From assembly GCA_031761405.1 (NCBI GenBank), contig JASEVX010000001.1, positions 28,408,612-28,472,611 of the forward strand: a stretch of 64,000 nt of DNA. The letters are read 5' to 3'. Origin of the DNA: Serripes groenlandicus (taxonomy: Eukaryota > Mollusca > Bivalvia > Cardiida > Cardiidae). Below, piece by piece: positions 1-12,519 of this stretch. Under the pieces are notes generated by a model. It searched no databases. It saw only the letters and a list, made by a program, of their open reading frames with translations, and was not told where the DNA came from. Each line of letters begins with the position of its first letter. Positions within the stretch are counted from its first letter, which is position 1. A program made the position numbers and the translations under genes.

Positions 1-109
1 TATTCACCCAAACAATTCACCAATACATTATTCAAACAGTTTTAGTAAACTTTAAACGTTCTAACTAAAAATAACATCATGTTTGTAACATTATAAAAAG
101 ACCTTGTCT

Positions 110-830
110 ATTTTTTTTTTTAAATATCAAATATCCCAACAAATTTAGATATATCAAAATATATGTATTCTCTTTTACATATAAAACAAATCTGCAATAA
201 TCCACTTTTGAAATCATTGTGATTAAGGGAGAAATTGTCCCTTGATCACATTGTTTTGCAAAGATAGGTTTTTGAGAACATTGTAATGGAATGATAAATA
301 ATTACACATTTATTTCATTAAACTGCACATTTAAGTGCTCCACATTTCATATTATTTCATACATTCGAATGAAATAAGATGAAATGTTTTATGCATATGC
401 GTCCCAACAAATTAAATACATAAACATATATACATGTTCTAGCACCATAAAACACTTTTTATCTTGGTTAGCCCTTTCTCACACACAACAAATCTGCATC
501 GACTTACTTTTGAAAACAGTGCGATCAAAGGAGATCACACTGTTCACAATCGACAAGTTTTTGAGAACATTGTAATAGAATGTTAAATAATGACACATAT
601 ATTTTATTAAACTGCACATTTATGTGCTCCACATTTCATATTATTTCATACATTCGAATGAAATAAGATGAAATTTGTTATGTATATGCGTCCCAACAAA
701 TTAAATACATAAAAATATATACATTTTCTAGCACCAAAAAAACCTTTTATCTTGGTTAGCCCTTTCTAACACACAACAAATGTGCAACCATCTGCTTTTG
801 AAAACAGTGTTTACAACCAACAAAATAAAA
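110..830. repeat. Tandem direct repeat, period 289 bp
   Basis: Two long units match closely. 'TTTGAGAACA' is at 271 and 560, and 'TCCCAACAAA' at 402 and 691, both 289 bp apart. A partial, more diverged unit begins near 134. The units are AT-rich and non-coding. The short ORF at 384-575 lies inside the repeat and has no protein-like features. Nothing else is recognisable in bases 1-1325. Confidence 0.8.
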
Positions 831-1325
831 TATAATTTGAAGATCAAAAGTGAATAAAAAACATTTAGCTATATTTCTAGCCACTAAAAAGTTATGTAGT
901 AGTTACATGTAGTCTTTAATAAAAGATGCTTATACAAATGCATGGTAAATGTACTTTGCCAAACTTCTTACTTTTTTTATTTTATTTTGAGAAGACATTA
1001 CTAACTCTATAGAAGCTTTCCATTTTAGGTTGATTAAAAACATACGATATATGTATTAATTGCGACACGTAGTTTTATCAGTTCTTAGAAAATGGGGAAA
1101 TGTAAGGCACACTGTGTATATACTCATGCAATAAAGAACATTACATAAAATGTCATCTTTTGTGTTTGAACGAAAACATGCATGTTGATAAAGCATTAGA
1201 TGTGTCTTGACTTCTTCGCTAATTATACAGATATATTGTAAATATTCCTTGTACAAACTAATTACGTTATTAATATGAATTATCGCAGTCAAGAAAAGTA
1301 TTGTGAAGAGTACACAAGTATTTAC

Positions 1326-1555
1326 TTAACCCTTTCCCTCATACGACAATTCTGCAGCAGACGACTTTGAACATATTTTGTCAACAATTAGAAAATATCT
1401 ATAATTTAATGGATAACCTATGACTACAAGTGGAAAAAATTGTGGCAAAAGGAGAAATTTCACGTTTTGTGCAATTTCTTCTTTTGTCACTATGTTTTCA
1501 AAAAGCCGTCTGCTTCAGAGGCGTGAGAAAGCGTCTATATGAGGGAAAGGATTAA
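1326..1555. mobile_element. Foldback MITE with TTAA ends
   Basis: The terminal inverted repeats read TTAACCCTTTCCCTCATA on the left and its near complement on the right. Both arms continue into 'TCTGC..CAGACG' and 'TTTGAA' motifs. TTAA at both ends suggests a TTAA target duplication. Degraded relatives with the 'GCAGACGAC..TTTGAAAA' arm recur near 16.65, 19.75, 20.55, 23.5, 29.57, 33.03, 33.92, 34.38, 37.8 and 56.87 kb. Confidence 0.7.
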
Positions 1556-1557
1556 TA

Positions 1558-1833
1558 CCTTCTCGGTGGTGAACTGGTAGAGCGTCCGCCCCGGCGCGGG
1601 AGGTCGCCAGTTCCATCCTCGGTCGGGTCATACCAAATACTTTAATAAATGGTAGTAATGGCTACCCTCCATGACGCTCAGGGTTGCGGGGTTAGCATTA
1701 CGTCTGACTGGTTGGTGTCAGGATAAATGGACCAGTAGAACTGGTAGATGTTACTTACTCAGGAAACGCCATGATATAATTAAAACATTGTTGAAAGAAA
1801 GCGGCGTAAAACTACAATCAATCAATAAATCAT
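1558..1833 (+). mobile_element. tRNA-Pro-like SINE
   Basis: A tRNA-like head (A box near 1570-1585; B box 'CCAGTTCCATCC' near 1607) is followed by the body motif 'GGTTGCGGGGTTAGCAT' and a tail ending 'CAATCAATCAATAAATC'. The better-preserved copy at 43996 looks proline-tRNA derived. The element directly abuts the TTAA MITE. Confidence 0.7.
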
Positions 1834-2400
1834 GTACTTAATTGACAAAAATGTTTTATTAGGTTGTGACCTTCCTTATGGCGTCCCTACTTCAAGGAGG
1901 TACACACCGTTAGATTTTATTTTAGATATTCAATCATTATGAAAGATCGAAATACATTTGAAAATAGTTTAAAATAATACATGAGTCATCCGTATGAAGC
2001 AAAAAGAACGTAAATTGAACCTGATTGTGTGACATACACGTATGCTAATGGTGCGTATTTGGTTATTTTTAGATGCATGTCTTAATGTATTGTTACCATT
2101 GGTCTGCTGCAAATGTGTTTTACGCGAGAAAGGGTTAAATACCTGTTCCTGTCAAGATGTCAGTTAATTAATGGAATTTGTCTTAGCGACACTTTTTGCT
2201 TCAAACGACTGTTTCACTGTAGCAAATTAACCAATTGTGATAAAACGTCATTGGTAGCATTCCATCAATAGATTCTCCCAGATACCTTTGGATCCGAACA
2301 TAATTCTGGTTTACATGGCAACCGAATGTAAAGAAACAACCTTGAGTTACCTTCACCTTCGTCTCCGAGACTATTTGGCCGTAAACGTGTATATCGAGGG

Positions 2401-2634
2401 CTTGGCGTGAAACAGTTGTAACTAAAATTGGTATTTTCTTACCAAGGTTAATTACCTCGCCATAAAGTCTTTATAAGCGTTAAATCATTTTCTTGGTAAA
2501 CAATGGAAATTTAGGTGCCATTACTCGTTCTGATTAATGGCACCTAAATTTACATTGTTTACAAAGGGGTCAAAATTGCCCCCTTAACCAGTGTTTTGAA
2601 AATAGGTTTTAAGTTACAACCTTTTCACGCCAAG
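2401..2634. mobile_element. Foldback MITE with CTTGGCGTGAAAC ends
   Basis: The ends are CTTGGCGTGAAACAGTTG at 2401 and its near-perfect complement ending at 2634. An inner inverted repeat (GGTGCCATTA / TAATGGCACC) adds a second hairpin. A partial copy is at about 56140-56280, and a short related end is near 24468. Confidence 0.7.
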
Positions 2635-3486
2635 TGCATCTCGACATTTCAAAATAAATGATACGCGTCGCGCGATGTCGGGTCTCGTTACATTTGCGTA
2701 CAGTGAAGACTCTGGTAAGCCTTTGCAGAAACTAACAGTCTCACCAGGGCCTTCACTGGATAATGAATGTTACTGTTGAAGAAAAAAGCGATGTTGGGGT
2801 CTTATTTTATCTTCCTACAGGACCGACTCACATGATCCTGTACATACGCACAGTCCAACTAAAGTCACCAATTTACGCTTGCATGCTGTATGAATATATA
2901 TATGTATTTTCTGACAGAAAACTAGAATTGTAGTCTCACAGGATTCAGAACGAGAAGCCTTTATGTGATCCCGTTACAGAGATGTAAAACGATACTTAAT
3001 CGGGAGACGCGACGTAAGTTCACGTGGATGCTTTCGCCTACTACAACATCGTTGTAACTGTGTTATGGATTCATCTGCAGTTACGCCCGTTTGTTTTGTT
3101 GACATATTTATTATCAATTACGCATTTCCTTGCCACATCCGTTCTTTTTTATTGTTACCCTCTCCTATGGAACGCCTTTACTGTCTTACTGTGCTGTATT
3201 GTATTAAACGCAGTACATTTTCATGGATACGAGTTAAATATTTCTTTTGACGTGGTACATTTTGCATGATATGCAGTGCATTTCGTATAATATATCGAGG
3301 TTATTTAATAATATGCAGTACACAAGTGTGTAGGTACAGTAGAATAACCATTCCCTCTCATACCTTACAACAATTGTTAGTGGACGAATATTAGTATAGA
3401 GATGCATGTTATACATTCACCGCTCGTTAATTCAAAGTCTAACAGTATCAGGATATTTTATTAGTAGGCTAGCCTATACAAGTTAA

Positions 3487-3771
3487 AGGCCGAGCCCCGG
3501 TAGCGACGCGGGCTGTCAATCCAGGGGTTGTGAGTTCGAATTCCGGCTCGGCCAACTTTCTTTCCGACGAATGACAAAAGTCAATGCGACATGCGTCATT
3601 CGTCTTCCACCAATGGGCTAAGTCTATGTGGAAAAGCAGCCAGTTGCTTTGGAAGATTGTTGTGTGGAGTACTGGTGTGAGAAAACCAGGAAATGCATGA
3701 GTAGATGAACTGGCCGCCGTGATATAACTGAGAAATTGTTAAAAACGGCGTTAAACCCCAATCATCAATAG
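3487..3771 (+). mobile_element. tRNA-Asp-like SINE with target-site duplication
   Basis: The tRNA-like head has B box 'GAGTTCGAATTCC' and anticodon-like 'CTGTCAATC'. It is followed by the conserved body and the tail 'GGCGTTAAACCCCAATCATC'. It is flanked by ACAAGTTAA at 3478-3486 and 3772-3780. The duplicated block near 57735 has the single uninterrupted site, so this is a clean post-duplication insertion. Confidence 0.88.
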
Positions 3772-3953
3772 ACAAGTTAAGGAATATGGACTGATCTTGA
3801 TCTACAATGTTCACGAAAGCCATCTTGTACATTTTCTCATGGACAGGCTTGTAAGTTTACATGAAACACATAAGAGCCGCATATGGCTATTTTGTCATCA
3901 ATTAAAGTAACTCAACACCATGTATTGTAACAACTTATTGACCGTTCACTCGA

Positions 3954-3954
<1 letters not shown>

Positions 3955-3988
<34 letters not shown>

Positions 3989-4300
3989 TTGTGATTAACT
4001 ATCCTTTCAACAATTTGTCAGTTATATCACGGTGTAAATTACTCACGAGGTAAATGTACGATAAGACAGTAAAGGGAAATCCCTCATCGTCGGTTGCGAC
4101 GCGGATTGTCAATCAAGGGGTTGTGAGTTCGAACCCCAGCTCGGCCAACATTATTTCAAGCGTCATTCGTGTTCCACCAACAGGTTAACATTCTATGCGA
4201 AAAAGCAGTCTGGTGTACTGGAGTGAGAATCCAAGGAAACACATGGGTAAGTGAACTTGGCGCCGTGCTATGAATCTGTAAAACCCCAATCAACCAATTG
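3955..4300. mobile_element. Head-to-head SINE fragments with (GATT)n
   Basis: The first part (3955-4030) is a SINE tail in reverse orientation: (GATT)n followed by 'TCAACAATTTGTCAGTTATA'. From about 4089 a forward tRNA-Asp-like SINE starts inside its head ('GCGACGCGGATTGTCAATC', B box 'GAGTTCGAACCCC') and ends 'AAACCCCAATCAACCAA' near 4298. Confidence 0.65.
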
Positions 4301-4966
4301 TTATCACTTGTCCTATAATATGTGGGGTTTTTTTTTTTTGTTCTTTGGCTCGAAAGATTTCTGGGCATAAATTTATTTGCTTTGTACCAAACTAGCATAC
4401 TCTGTAGTGTGGCCGTCAATTCCAATAACTATCTATGGCTTTCAAATAGAAAACTTCAACATGAAAATAAAAACGTTCTCTTTCGATGAAGTAAAGCGAT
4501 TTCATCTCAAAAAGGTAAGACAATCGTAAAATAAGCATAGCTGTTATAAAGACGTTGCCATAGTCACTGTACGATTAGACGATGAAGTCGAATACAACTA
4601 AATGTCGAGCCGCGATAGCCGGGTCGGTAACGTCAACGGCTATCGATCAAGTGGTAGTCTGTTTGAATTCCGGTTATGATAGCCAGTTGAACATTTGTTA
4701 TAAACTCTTTACAACAACGACAATCATTTACCAGTGCTAATAATTACACAATATTCTAAATGTTGTTGTTTTGTTTTATTTCTTGTATCAATACGTTGTA
4801 TGTGTCCACTGTGCAAGTGTTAAACCACTTCTGGAATGTTGAAAACTAAAACACATTTTGATGATATACCACAAGCGAAAGAGAGTTTGGTTATATCTTC
4901 GTTTCAAATAATAAAATAATACCTGAGTGTGAAACAAGACCAATATTCATCAAAAATTTATTAATA

Positions 4967-5139
4967 TTAGTCTGATTCAAAAAATTACATACTGCGACAT
5001 TGCAAATAATACTCGAATCTATTAAAATGTCCAAAGCTTCAGCCATAGACGAATCCATAACAGTCGTCAGTTCTATGGTCGTAATACCACCTAGGTATAT
5101 TATCGAAGAATGGACCAGTTTCTGGAGGTAAAAAACAAT
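4967..5139 (-). pseudogene. Kunitz-domain exon pseudogene (K1)
   Basis: On the minus strand this exon aligns along its length with exon 2 of K3, for example 'FLPPETGP', 'IP.WYYD', 'DDCYGF' and 'NRFEYY'. It is broken. The splice acceptor CAG has become CAT at 5140-5141. The cysteine after 'ETGP' (C2) is replaced. The 'YGGC' region reads 'YG-stop-S', which loses C4. A two-base deletion near the end removes C6. Only C1, C3 and C5 remain, one from each disulfide pair (C1-C6, C2-C4, C3-C5). No signal-peptide exon is visible upstream. I see no way for it to make an inhibitor. Confidence 0.85.
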
Positions 5140-5620
5140 ATGAAAGGAAAGAAAGAATATTTACGTAGTTCCATTTTAATATGAATGTTTGATGTTCCCC
5201 CACACAACTACCTTAATGTTAGACTTCCCTATTGGTTTCGGAAACGATCTATTTGATGTCGTTAGGAATCGGTATTTTTCGTTAGCTTGTCAGTCATTTC
5301 AATCAGACATCCCTACGTTTCACCTTCTAAGTGGTACATGCACTGTTTTCAAACAAAAGAATGACAACTTAAGTTAAGAAAAACAATATTTTAAGTTGTT
5401 ACGGATTGAATCAGAGCAATCTTTTGTCTGAATAAGGAAATAACTGTGCACATTGAGAGCTCTTCTTTAACTGGCCATCTGTCTTGCTATCGTAAACATT
5501 TCCAAATGTCAAAGAAATTACGCGGTCTTGGATAAATAACATAACCTAGAGATTCAAGAAACAACTTAATATCATAGAACGGTAACCCGTTATGGACTTA
5601 GAAAGCCTCGCCCATTTGAA

Positions 5621-5875
5621 ACACGTCCCGCAAGAAAACCAACATTATGGCCTCTGCGTAATGTATCGACCCAGATCAGCCTTCGCAGACTGATCCGGGC
5701 CGACACATTCCGTCTCAGGGCGATAGAGGTATAGAGTAATGATTCCTGAAACAAAAACTCAACAGTAGGCGAAAAGTGTCTATCCCGGTAAGCCTGCGCG
5801 GCATGCTTATGCTGATCCGGGTCGATACTTTACGCAGAGTCCACGATGTTGGTTTTCTCGCGGAACGACTCATAT
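5621..5875. mobile_element. Foldback MITE, family M1 (GTCCCGCGAG ends)
   Basis: The long terminal inverted repeats start 'GTCCCGCAAGAAAACCAACA' and end with the complement 'TGGTTTTCTCGCGGAACGAC'. The interior carries 'GATCAGCCT' and 'GGCATGCTTA' motifs and the shared 'GAGTAATGATTCCTGAAACA'. No coding capacity. It marks the end of SD2 homology. Confidence 0.85.
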
Positions 5876-6884
5876 ACTTAGATGTGACATTTGGTTTCAG
5901 GAAATATAATTTGCTTCATATTAATTAATGTGGTTCAAAAGCAAGACAAACAACAAGATATCCTTCAACCTGACACATAAACAATATTTTAGTATACATA
6001 GCTTTTGCATTTTGCACTTGCAGACACGTTTTGATCAATCTAATTAAAATCAGACCAAAAAACTTCTATGTACGTATATATACGAGCGTGCGAATTTAGA
6101 TCTGAATTTAATGAGATTGCGTTTTGACATAACTATAGCAGGCATTTGAAAACATTATGTCAAAGAGAGATATCGCTCATAATGAACAATTTCTATTTTT
6201 GTCTGAATATTTTCAATTTCATGTTTTCAATAAATATAATTTCGTTTGAAAAGCTTTTCCATATTTTAACCTAGAGGTTGTCCTTGTCGACTGATACAGT
6301 ATTTTTGTAAAAGGGAGAGTAACGTTTGATAGATAGGTAAGAGACATTAGTAACATAACAAGTGACATTTTACAAGCTAATTGGAAACATCCACATCCAG
6401 GATTAAAGGCATTGACGAAACAAATATTAAATAAATGAATTTTAATTTGTCCTATTCACTGGGATCCAATTTCATTTAGCTACCATCATCCACCGACATC
6501 AACATACATTTAACCCTGTACATGATTAAATACGTTCATCTTTAACATTGCAAACATACTGCCAACTAGCGTGTTCGAACGGTCATATATGATGCCTGTT
6601 AATGAGTCAGTTAATGAAATATTGATGGTCAAACGCACACTGACTTCTACGTCCGTACACCCGGGAATTAATCTAGGGATTGGTTGGATGGATTCAACCA
6701 AAATTATATGGAAATGTTAACAACCATTTGGAAATTGATGGCAGACGGCTTGTTTCACTCAGAAGGCCTCAGAACATTCGAGTTATGTCCTTATTGTTGA
6801 ACTTATATTGTACATGTATGTGTACTATGTATCATGGTTTATATCACATGACGTATACCACTCTACAGGTCACATTGAATATAC
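5876..6884. other. AT-rich intergenic DNA, no gene seen
   Basis: Unique-looking AT-rich sequence. ORFs at 6510-6701 and 6680-6970 are short, overlap on opposite strands and show no domain or exon signals. I searched here for a signal-peptide exon for K1 and saw none. Confidence 0.6.
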
Positions 6885-7430
6885 AATATTCATGCAAGAA
6901 CTTTCACCTCCATCAAATCTCGGCCAAACTCTCAACAGGGTCACATGGCGTAAACAAGACTAGGTCATAAGGACACATTTTAGAAAACCCTTTTTTCATC
7001 AACTCATTATAATGGTTCATCGGAAGATTAATCTACATCAATTTCAAGATAGATTAAAATCTTGGTCACGTTGTATCTATCACTGTGTCACGTAAACTTT
7101 TAGAAAGAACACATTGTAAACACATTAGGACAATATGTTTATCCAATCTTCATGAAAATTCTTCAGAACATTCGACTCCATCAAATCCAAGTCAGGTTTG
7201 AACTGGGTCATAGGTGTTAAAAAAATAGGTCAAATTTTAGAAGAACATTGTTAACACATTTGAAGTCTCATTTTACATCCAATCTTTATGAAAACCAACA
7301 GGACATTCATCTCCATAGAATCTATGATAGCATGAAGGAATCTTTTAAAGAGTCACCAAATGAACATTTCTATAACATTGCTTTTCGGCCAATCAACAAG
7401 ACTTGAATGAATCTGATAAAGGATCACCCG
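6885..7430 (+). repeat. Degenerate bivalve-type satellite fragments
   Basis: Recurrent phrases ('GGGTCACATGGCGTAAACAA', 'TAGGTCATAAGG', 'CCAATCTTCATGAAAATTC', 'TTGAACTGGGTCATAGG') fit an old tandem repeat of roughly 170 bp. Related sequence on the opposite strand is at 32150-32440 and 62280-62445. Non-coding. Confidence 0.6.
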
Positions 7431-8110
7431 ATCGGCTAACCAGTTTGGGAGAAGAATTATTTTAATGTTTTGGGGGAATCATATAGGCTAAGGAAACTAT
7501 GGAAGTAGCTGTTAAAAAGGGGAATATTTCACTGGGGTGAAGGTTTACTGTAACCCAAAATAGAAAACTAGATTCAACTTAATAACTTGATATGTTGGAA
7601 GGAAATGTTTTTTAAAGGCATCTAATACTTATAATAATATAACCTGATATAGTTGTAGTAAATGTTTTTAACCCTGATGAGGAGGTGATACGTATTGAAG
7701 TTGCCAACTATTAGAAAGAAACGAGTGGAAAACGAAGAGTAACATTAATATTTCTTCAAACAAGGACAACACCAAGGAGAGTATTCATTTATAAAATGAG
7801 GTAGAAAGAATGGTGGATTCCTAATTGTGAAAACAATCAATCAAAGTGTACTAAACTTTACATTTACTTTTAGAACTGTATTACTAAAGTTTTGATTTAG
7901 TTTTAGTGGTTGTTGGGGTTTTGTAAAGCAATTATTTTCATTTTATTACATGCATTTGGTTGGATAATGAATATACCATTATATTACATCTTCAGTACCT
8001 TTGTCGGCTCCAAAAGGACCCAGTCACCAATTTTATTATCCTTAACCTTGAAGAAATACTCTACAAATAGACCATCCAAACCTTTAAAGCGCTGATTGTT
8101 TGATGTGAAC
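7431..8110. other. Intergenic DNA, nothing recognised
   Basis: AT-rich, with only short ORFs. The 7910-8095 and 7984-8259 ORFs overlap antisense to each other and have no recognisable features. Confidence 0.55.
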
Positions 8111-8134
8111 AAACAATTAAATGTCACAATTAGG

Positions 8135-8212
8135 ACTAGCACATGTCTGATAGTACGGGAGTTAGTTGAGAAGATTTTAAGGATTCCAGGTTCGATTCCT
8201 GGACTAGCTGAA
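8135..8212 (+). repeat. tRNA-like B-box remnant
   Basis: 'CCAGGTTCGATTCCTGG' near 8188 is a perfect T-arm/B-box hairpin preceded by degraded tRNA-like sequence. The flanks do not form a convincing acceptor stem. I call it a SINE or tRNA-pseudogene remnant, not a tRNA gene. Confidence 0.35.
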
Positions 8213-9320
8213 TAATTTAATAAAGTGTTCTGTAAATGACCCTTAACTGAAGCTGTCATAATATACTGGCTGTCTTTTCAGGTTTCGAGTTTTATCCGTT
8301 TGCACTGCATACTGATGGTCAATATGCATGTCCTGGGGGGAAATGATTCATTTATGATATATGATTAGAACAAAAATAAGTTATTTAAATTATATTATAT
8401 ATTTGTTAATGTTATAAGGAGGCAAATTAAAATTGAATTAAATGTTAAAAACTTTATTTAAATGTTGCAGGAAAAACATAATTCTCCCTTCTTTCTGTAC
8501 TGTTTCAACTGTTTGTTCAGCATTGTCAACATATGGCATACGATGTAAAAAGTATCGACCGCATTTCATAGATTTTGATTATAAAGGGGTTTAAGAGATG
8601 ATTGGCCATTGCATTTGTTGTCTTGAAGTTGATGCGTATGTCATTGAACAGATAAATTATGTTGGTGCAAAAACCATACAACTGTAATATCGATCCTAGA
8701 CATGTTCCATGACCACAGTGGCTGGACTCGGTCAGACATTGAATTGATTTTGTTCATAGGTAGTCGAGGATGGAACGGATGTTTGTCGAGAATGACAGGT
8801 TGACACACTGAAACAATGCTTAAAGTGATAATTGTTGTGTAAAATCTTTTAGAATATTCTAAATATATCCCACACTTATAACTCACTATTTCTTTTTTTC
8901 CATGTGATTGATTTTGGAAAGACGATTTGAAAGAAAATTGAGTTACCTATATTCTTTTGTTTATATTCCACCCAATTTCGCACTTATGATCCAACTTTGC
9001 AGGCGATACATTTGTTTCGTGGAACGCTCTTTTCATGTTGACAATTTAATTTTAAACTCGACACTCCCCATTACAAAACATTATCTATATTCTCGCAAAA
9101 ATGTTGGAACATATTTGAATAAATCATCATCGACATCATTCCTTGGCATTCTTCAAAAATAAAATTGGAAAATGGGCAATAGTGAAAATGGAATGTTTTT
9201 GTATTTTTGGAGCAAATTCTAAACCAGGAGAACCAATACATCTCAATCATGCATTCCAATTACCATTTAGCTGCCTTAGAGAAGATGCCCAAGAATGTCA
9301 CCCTGAAGAACGCCATAGTA
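8213..9320. other. Intergenic DNA, nothing recognised
   Basis: Several overlapping ORFs of 60-90 codons on both strands (8641-8886, 8908-9162, 9143-9415), none with a recognisable domain. AT-rich throughout. Confidence 0.5.
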
Positions 9321-9597
9321 ATATGAGCCGATCCGTGAGAAAGCCAACAGTATGGACTCTCAGCCACTGCGTAATGTATCGACCTAGATCAGCCTGCGCG
9401 GTCCGCACAGGCTAATCCAGGCCGAGACATTCCGTCTCAGGGGCATGGAGGTATAGAGAAATGATTCCTGAAACAGAAATTCCACAGGACGCGAAAAGTG
9501 TCTGTCCGTGTTAGCATGCGCGGCATGCTTAGGCTAATCCGGGTCGATACATGACGCAGAGTCCACTATGTTGGTATTCTCGTTGAACGACTCATTT
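9321..9597. mobile_element. Foldback MITE, family M1
   Basis: A full-length copy starting 'ATATGAGCCGATCCGTGAGA' and ending with the complementary arm at about 9597. The internal 'GATCAGCCTGCGCGGTCCGC' and 'GAGAAATGATTCCTGAAACA' match the other copies. Confidence 0.85.
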
Positions 9598-10909
9598 ATT
9601 TCTTTTCACAAAGTTCAGGATTAGGCTTACTTTGTCAGAGTTGTACTTATATGAATCAGGGGACGTTATCCGTACTCTACAGTTTAAAATGTCCCCGATT
9701 TCTTATGAATTACCTCCCAGTGATGGGTTGAGGACATCGGATCTCTGTTCGCTTAAACTAAGCTTCTGTGGTAAGAATGTCCTCCCCCGATATTTATTTT
9801 AAAATGAAGAAATACACCGGAACGAGATATAGTAAAATAGAAAATAAGACACTACATTGGGTTTAAACCGGGTTCTTTTATTATACTCATCATAAACCGG
9901 TTGGCACGTTTAAACTAGTTATTGTAATTTTGAGCAATGTACATTGTCGTATATTTCGGAGAATTTCAAACCAATCAAAACACAAATCTAAGAATCATTA
10001 TTCACATTTAAGCTCTCTTGATGTTAATAGGAAGAGCTCTTGATTTGGTTGGTGTCATGAAAGAAGTGCAGACTGTCACTCAAAGGTAATCAGCAGATTA
10101 TGAATGACTTTTACAGCCATGCATATCGGGAGGCTGTTGTTATTGGTGAAAGTGTCGAAACATTGCCTTCTATACCCCCATGTGTGTGGCCGGGAAGCGC
10201 ATCACAACACAAATATCATGACATAACAATTCCCTCCGGGCGGAAATATAGAGTGTTGGTGAATAAATGTGATGGACGAATCAGCCGAAATTTTGCCGAA
10301 ACTTTCAGCGACCTGACAAGGGATTTTGATCCGAAGATGATCGCACGGCCAAAGTATTACCACTTCAAGCAAAAACAATTTTAGAATGCTTATTTCTTAA
10401 ATATGGAAATCACTGACAAAAACATAAGACGGACTTTCCTTTTGACCTATATCAGTTCCATCAGTGATGCAGAGACACGATTAATAATAATTATCATGTC
10501 AGTGCTACTTTGGTACCGGATTGATGCTAATATTTGAGATTTATTGAGATAATATCTACATAGAGTTAAATTATGTAAACATTATCTTTCTTCATGTTTG
10601 GGCAGATAATAAAATTAATTGCGCGTTCTATCTGCTTTGCAAAGAAACTCTCAACCCAATGACCCAGTTTATCCAAAATGTTCTATAAATAACTCGAGTC
10701 TGGTAATCGATTGTTCTTAAATCTCAACATTATAAACGCTTTATTTTGTAGTTGTTGCAATATATGAAAGCTTCTACATGATAAGACTGGTTTACAAAGG
10801 TTTAAATGACACGATGTCAGTGTGTACACAAGTGATACACGTTCGAGTGCACCCCTCTGCTATGTACGTTCTAGCGTCAATTAGCAATAAATGCTGAAAG
10901 TGTAGCCAG
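9598..10909. other. Intergenic DNA with one uncharacterised 94-codon ORF
   Basis: The only notable ORF is 10100-10384 on the plus strand. It has mixed, protein-like composition and begins MNDFYSHAYREAVV. It has no signal peptide, no domain I recognise and no clear splice partner. It could be chance, an isolated exon or a transposon remnant. The rest is AT-rich and unremarkable. Confidence 0.4.
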
Positions 10910-11094
10910 CCCTGTGTTCCATAGTAAACACAACGTAAACACGTTTTGTCTATGGAGCGGAACGAAACCTACCTGTATTATGCATGTACTCCCGTCAAAC
11001 AGGTTTGGTTTACCGACTAATGCACGGATTATCGACGAAACCTATATAGGTTTCGCAAAGCAGGTTTTGGGTTTGGTGACTATGGAACACAGGG
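10910..11094. mobile_element. Small MITE with CCCTGTGTTCCATAGT ends
   Basis: A perfect 16-bp terminal inverted repeat, CCCTGTGTTCCATAGT at 10910-10925 and its complement at 11079-11094. Inside is a perfect palindrome, CGAAACCTATATAGGTTTCG, at 11036-11055. The ORF predicted here (10914-11105) is the element itself. Confidence 0.8.
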
Positions 11095-12234
11095 TAGTAG
11101 TCTAGTTGGAGATCGAGCATTATCATAGTATCAACTGAACAGTTTGGCAAATAGGGAAATTGTGCTTTATGAGCATTGTTTGTGTTTGTTTTTGCTCTCA
11201 AATTTGTCAAAGCAGTTTAACTTTTCTAGGGAGAAAACCCTCAATGTGAAGGAACTAAATTGAACAGACCTGTTCAATATCGGACATCATTGAAACAAAC
11301 ACAAAACTAATGGATACAGTTTTCTCCCCTTTCTATGATAATTTAGTCATTTCTAAAGTGTACACAATATTTTATCTTAATATGGCCTAGCGACCTGGTG
11401 AGGAACACATCATGACAAATTTTAGAACGTAACTTAAAAATCACCAAGATAACCTTCTGGCAAATTAACATTATTCTACTGTCAAAAGATGCAGCTTTTC
11501 TCAAATTTATCCGGACCAGAGTGCACTTTTATTGAAAATCGTAAGGCCTAACCAAAGATACTGCTTGTTACTTTTCAGGATTTTCTATACGATCGCCACT
11601 ACAGTACCATTGGCGCTTTGATTTGCAGAAAGCATCCGTTTGATGAAGCAGAATGAGTACAAATTAAACCATATTGAGTGACCTATATATTGTAGTGAGC
11701 GAGCTTAAAATTGTACATTGAATTTCTCTATATTTAGAGGCACGTTGTCGGGTCTGTAAATCTAGCTTCGAATTAAAAATATATATTGCTGTTAAAAGCT
11801 ACTATCTGCATGATTGTGTGCTCTATTATGGTGCATTTTGAATTCTGAAAAAACTTTAAAAGCTTTAAACATCTCTGATTTAAGTCGGATTTTCAAATAA
11901 TTTCGTAGCAATCTTTTTTGGAAGACCCTTTATGAGTTTGTTCAAAAACATGGCCACCGGGTGCGGGCTGATTTGCTCTATATGGATAAAGTAAACACTT
12001 TATAAATGTGCTCTTTCCAAAGTATTTTGCTGATTTTCAAGTTAAGGTTTAGGTCATATTCAAGCTAACGATATGTCGTTTTATAATGTAAACACTAATT
12101 ATTTGTATGTATTTTAGGCGGGGGGCCTTATATGATACCAGTACAGGAATATTGCATAGTATTATTTTGTTTAAGCATTACTTGGCGTATGTGTTCTGTT
12201 GAGTAATATTAAACGAGAACGAACTAATAACTTA
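11095..12234. other. Intergenic DNA, nothing recognised
   Basis: AT-rich sequence without long ORFs or clear repeats. Confidence 0.55.
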
Positions 12235-12431
12235 CATATGAGCCGTCTCGCGAGAAAAACCATCAGTGTGGACTCTGCGTTAAGAATCGACCCTGATCAG
12301 CCTAAGCATGCCGTGCTGGCTTACCCGGACATACACTTTTCGCCTCCTGTGGATTTTCTGTTTCAGGAATCCTTACTCTATACCTCTTTCCCCCTGATAC
12401 GGAATGTGTCGGCCAGGATCAGTCTGCGCAA
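12235..12431. mobile_element. Truncated family M1 foldback MITE
   Basis: The left arm starts 'CATATGAGCCGTCTCGCGAG'. The interior is present, but the copy stops at 'CAGTCTGCGCA' without the right arm. Confidence 0.8.
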
Positions 12432-12519
12432 AAAATGTGAATATGTTATTTTCACATAACCTATAGAGACTACCCTAATAGAAGCAGGTCTCAGCGTCCT
12501 CATGTACATATACATGCAA

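Larger units (their letters stand above)
2780..5627. repeat. Segmental duplication SD2, copy 1
   Basis: This block is collinear with 55350-60047. Matching anchors include 'GGACCGACTCACATGATCCT' (2821/55402), 'TTAGTATAGAGATGCATG' (3390/57667), 'TGATCTTGATCTACAATG' (3792/57752) and the Kunitz exon (4967/59382). Each copy has its own later insertions. This copy ends where a MITE inserts at 5621, and the expected upstream exon 1 of the Kunitz gene is not found beyond it. Confidence 0.8.

Noticed and set aside
8135..8212. Possible tRNA gene
   Set aside because: The T-arm is perfect but no acceptor or anticodon stem can be drawn.
10100..10384. 94-codon ORF MNDFYSHAYREAVV...
   Set aside because: Composition is protein-like, but there is no domain, signal peptide, splice partner or second copy. 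Not enough to call a gene; a tblastn or RNA-seq hit would revive it.
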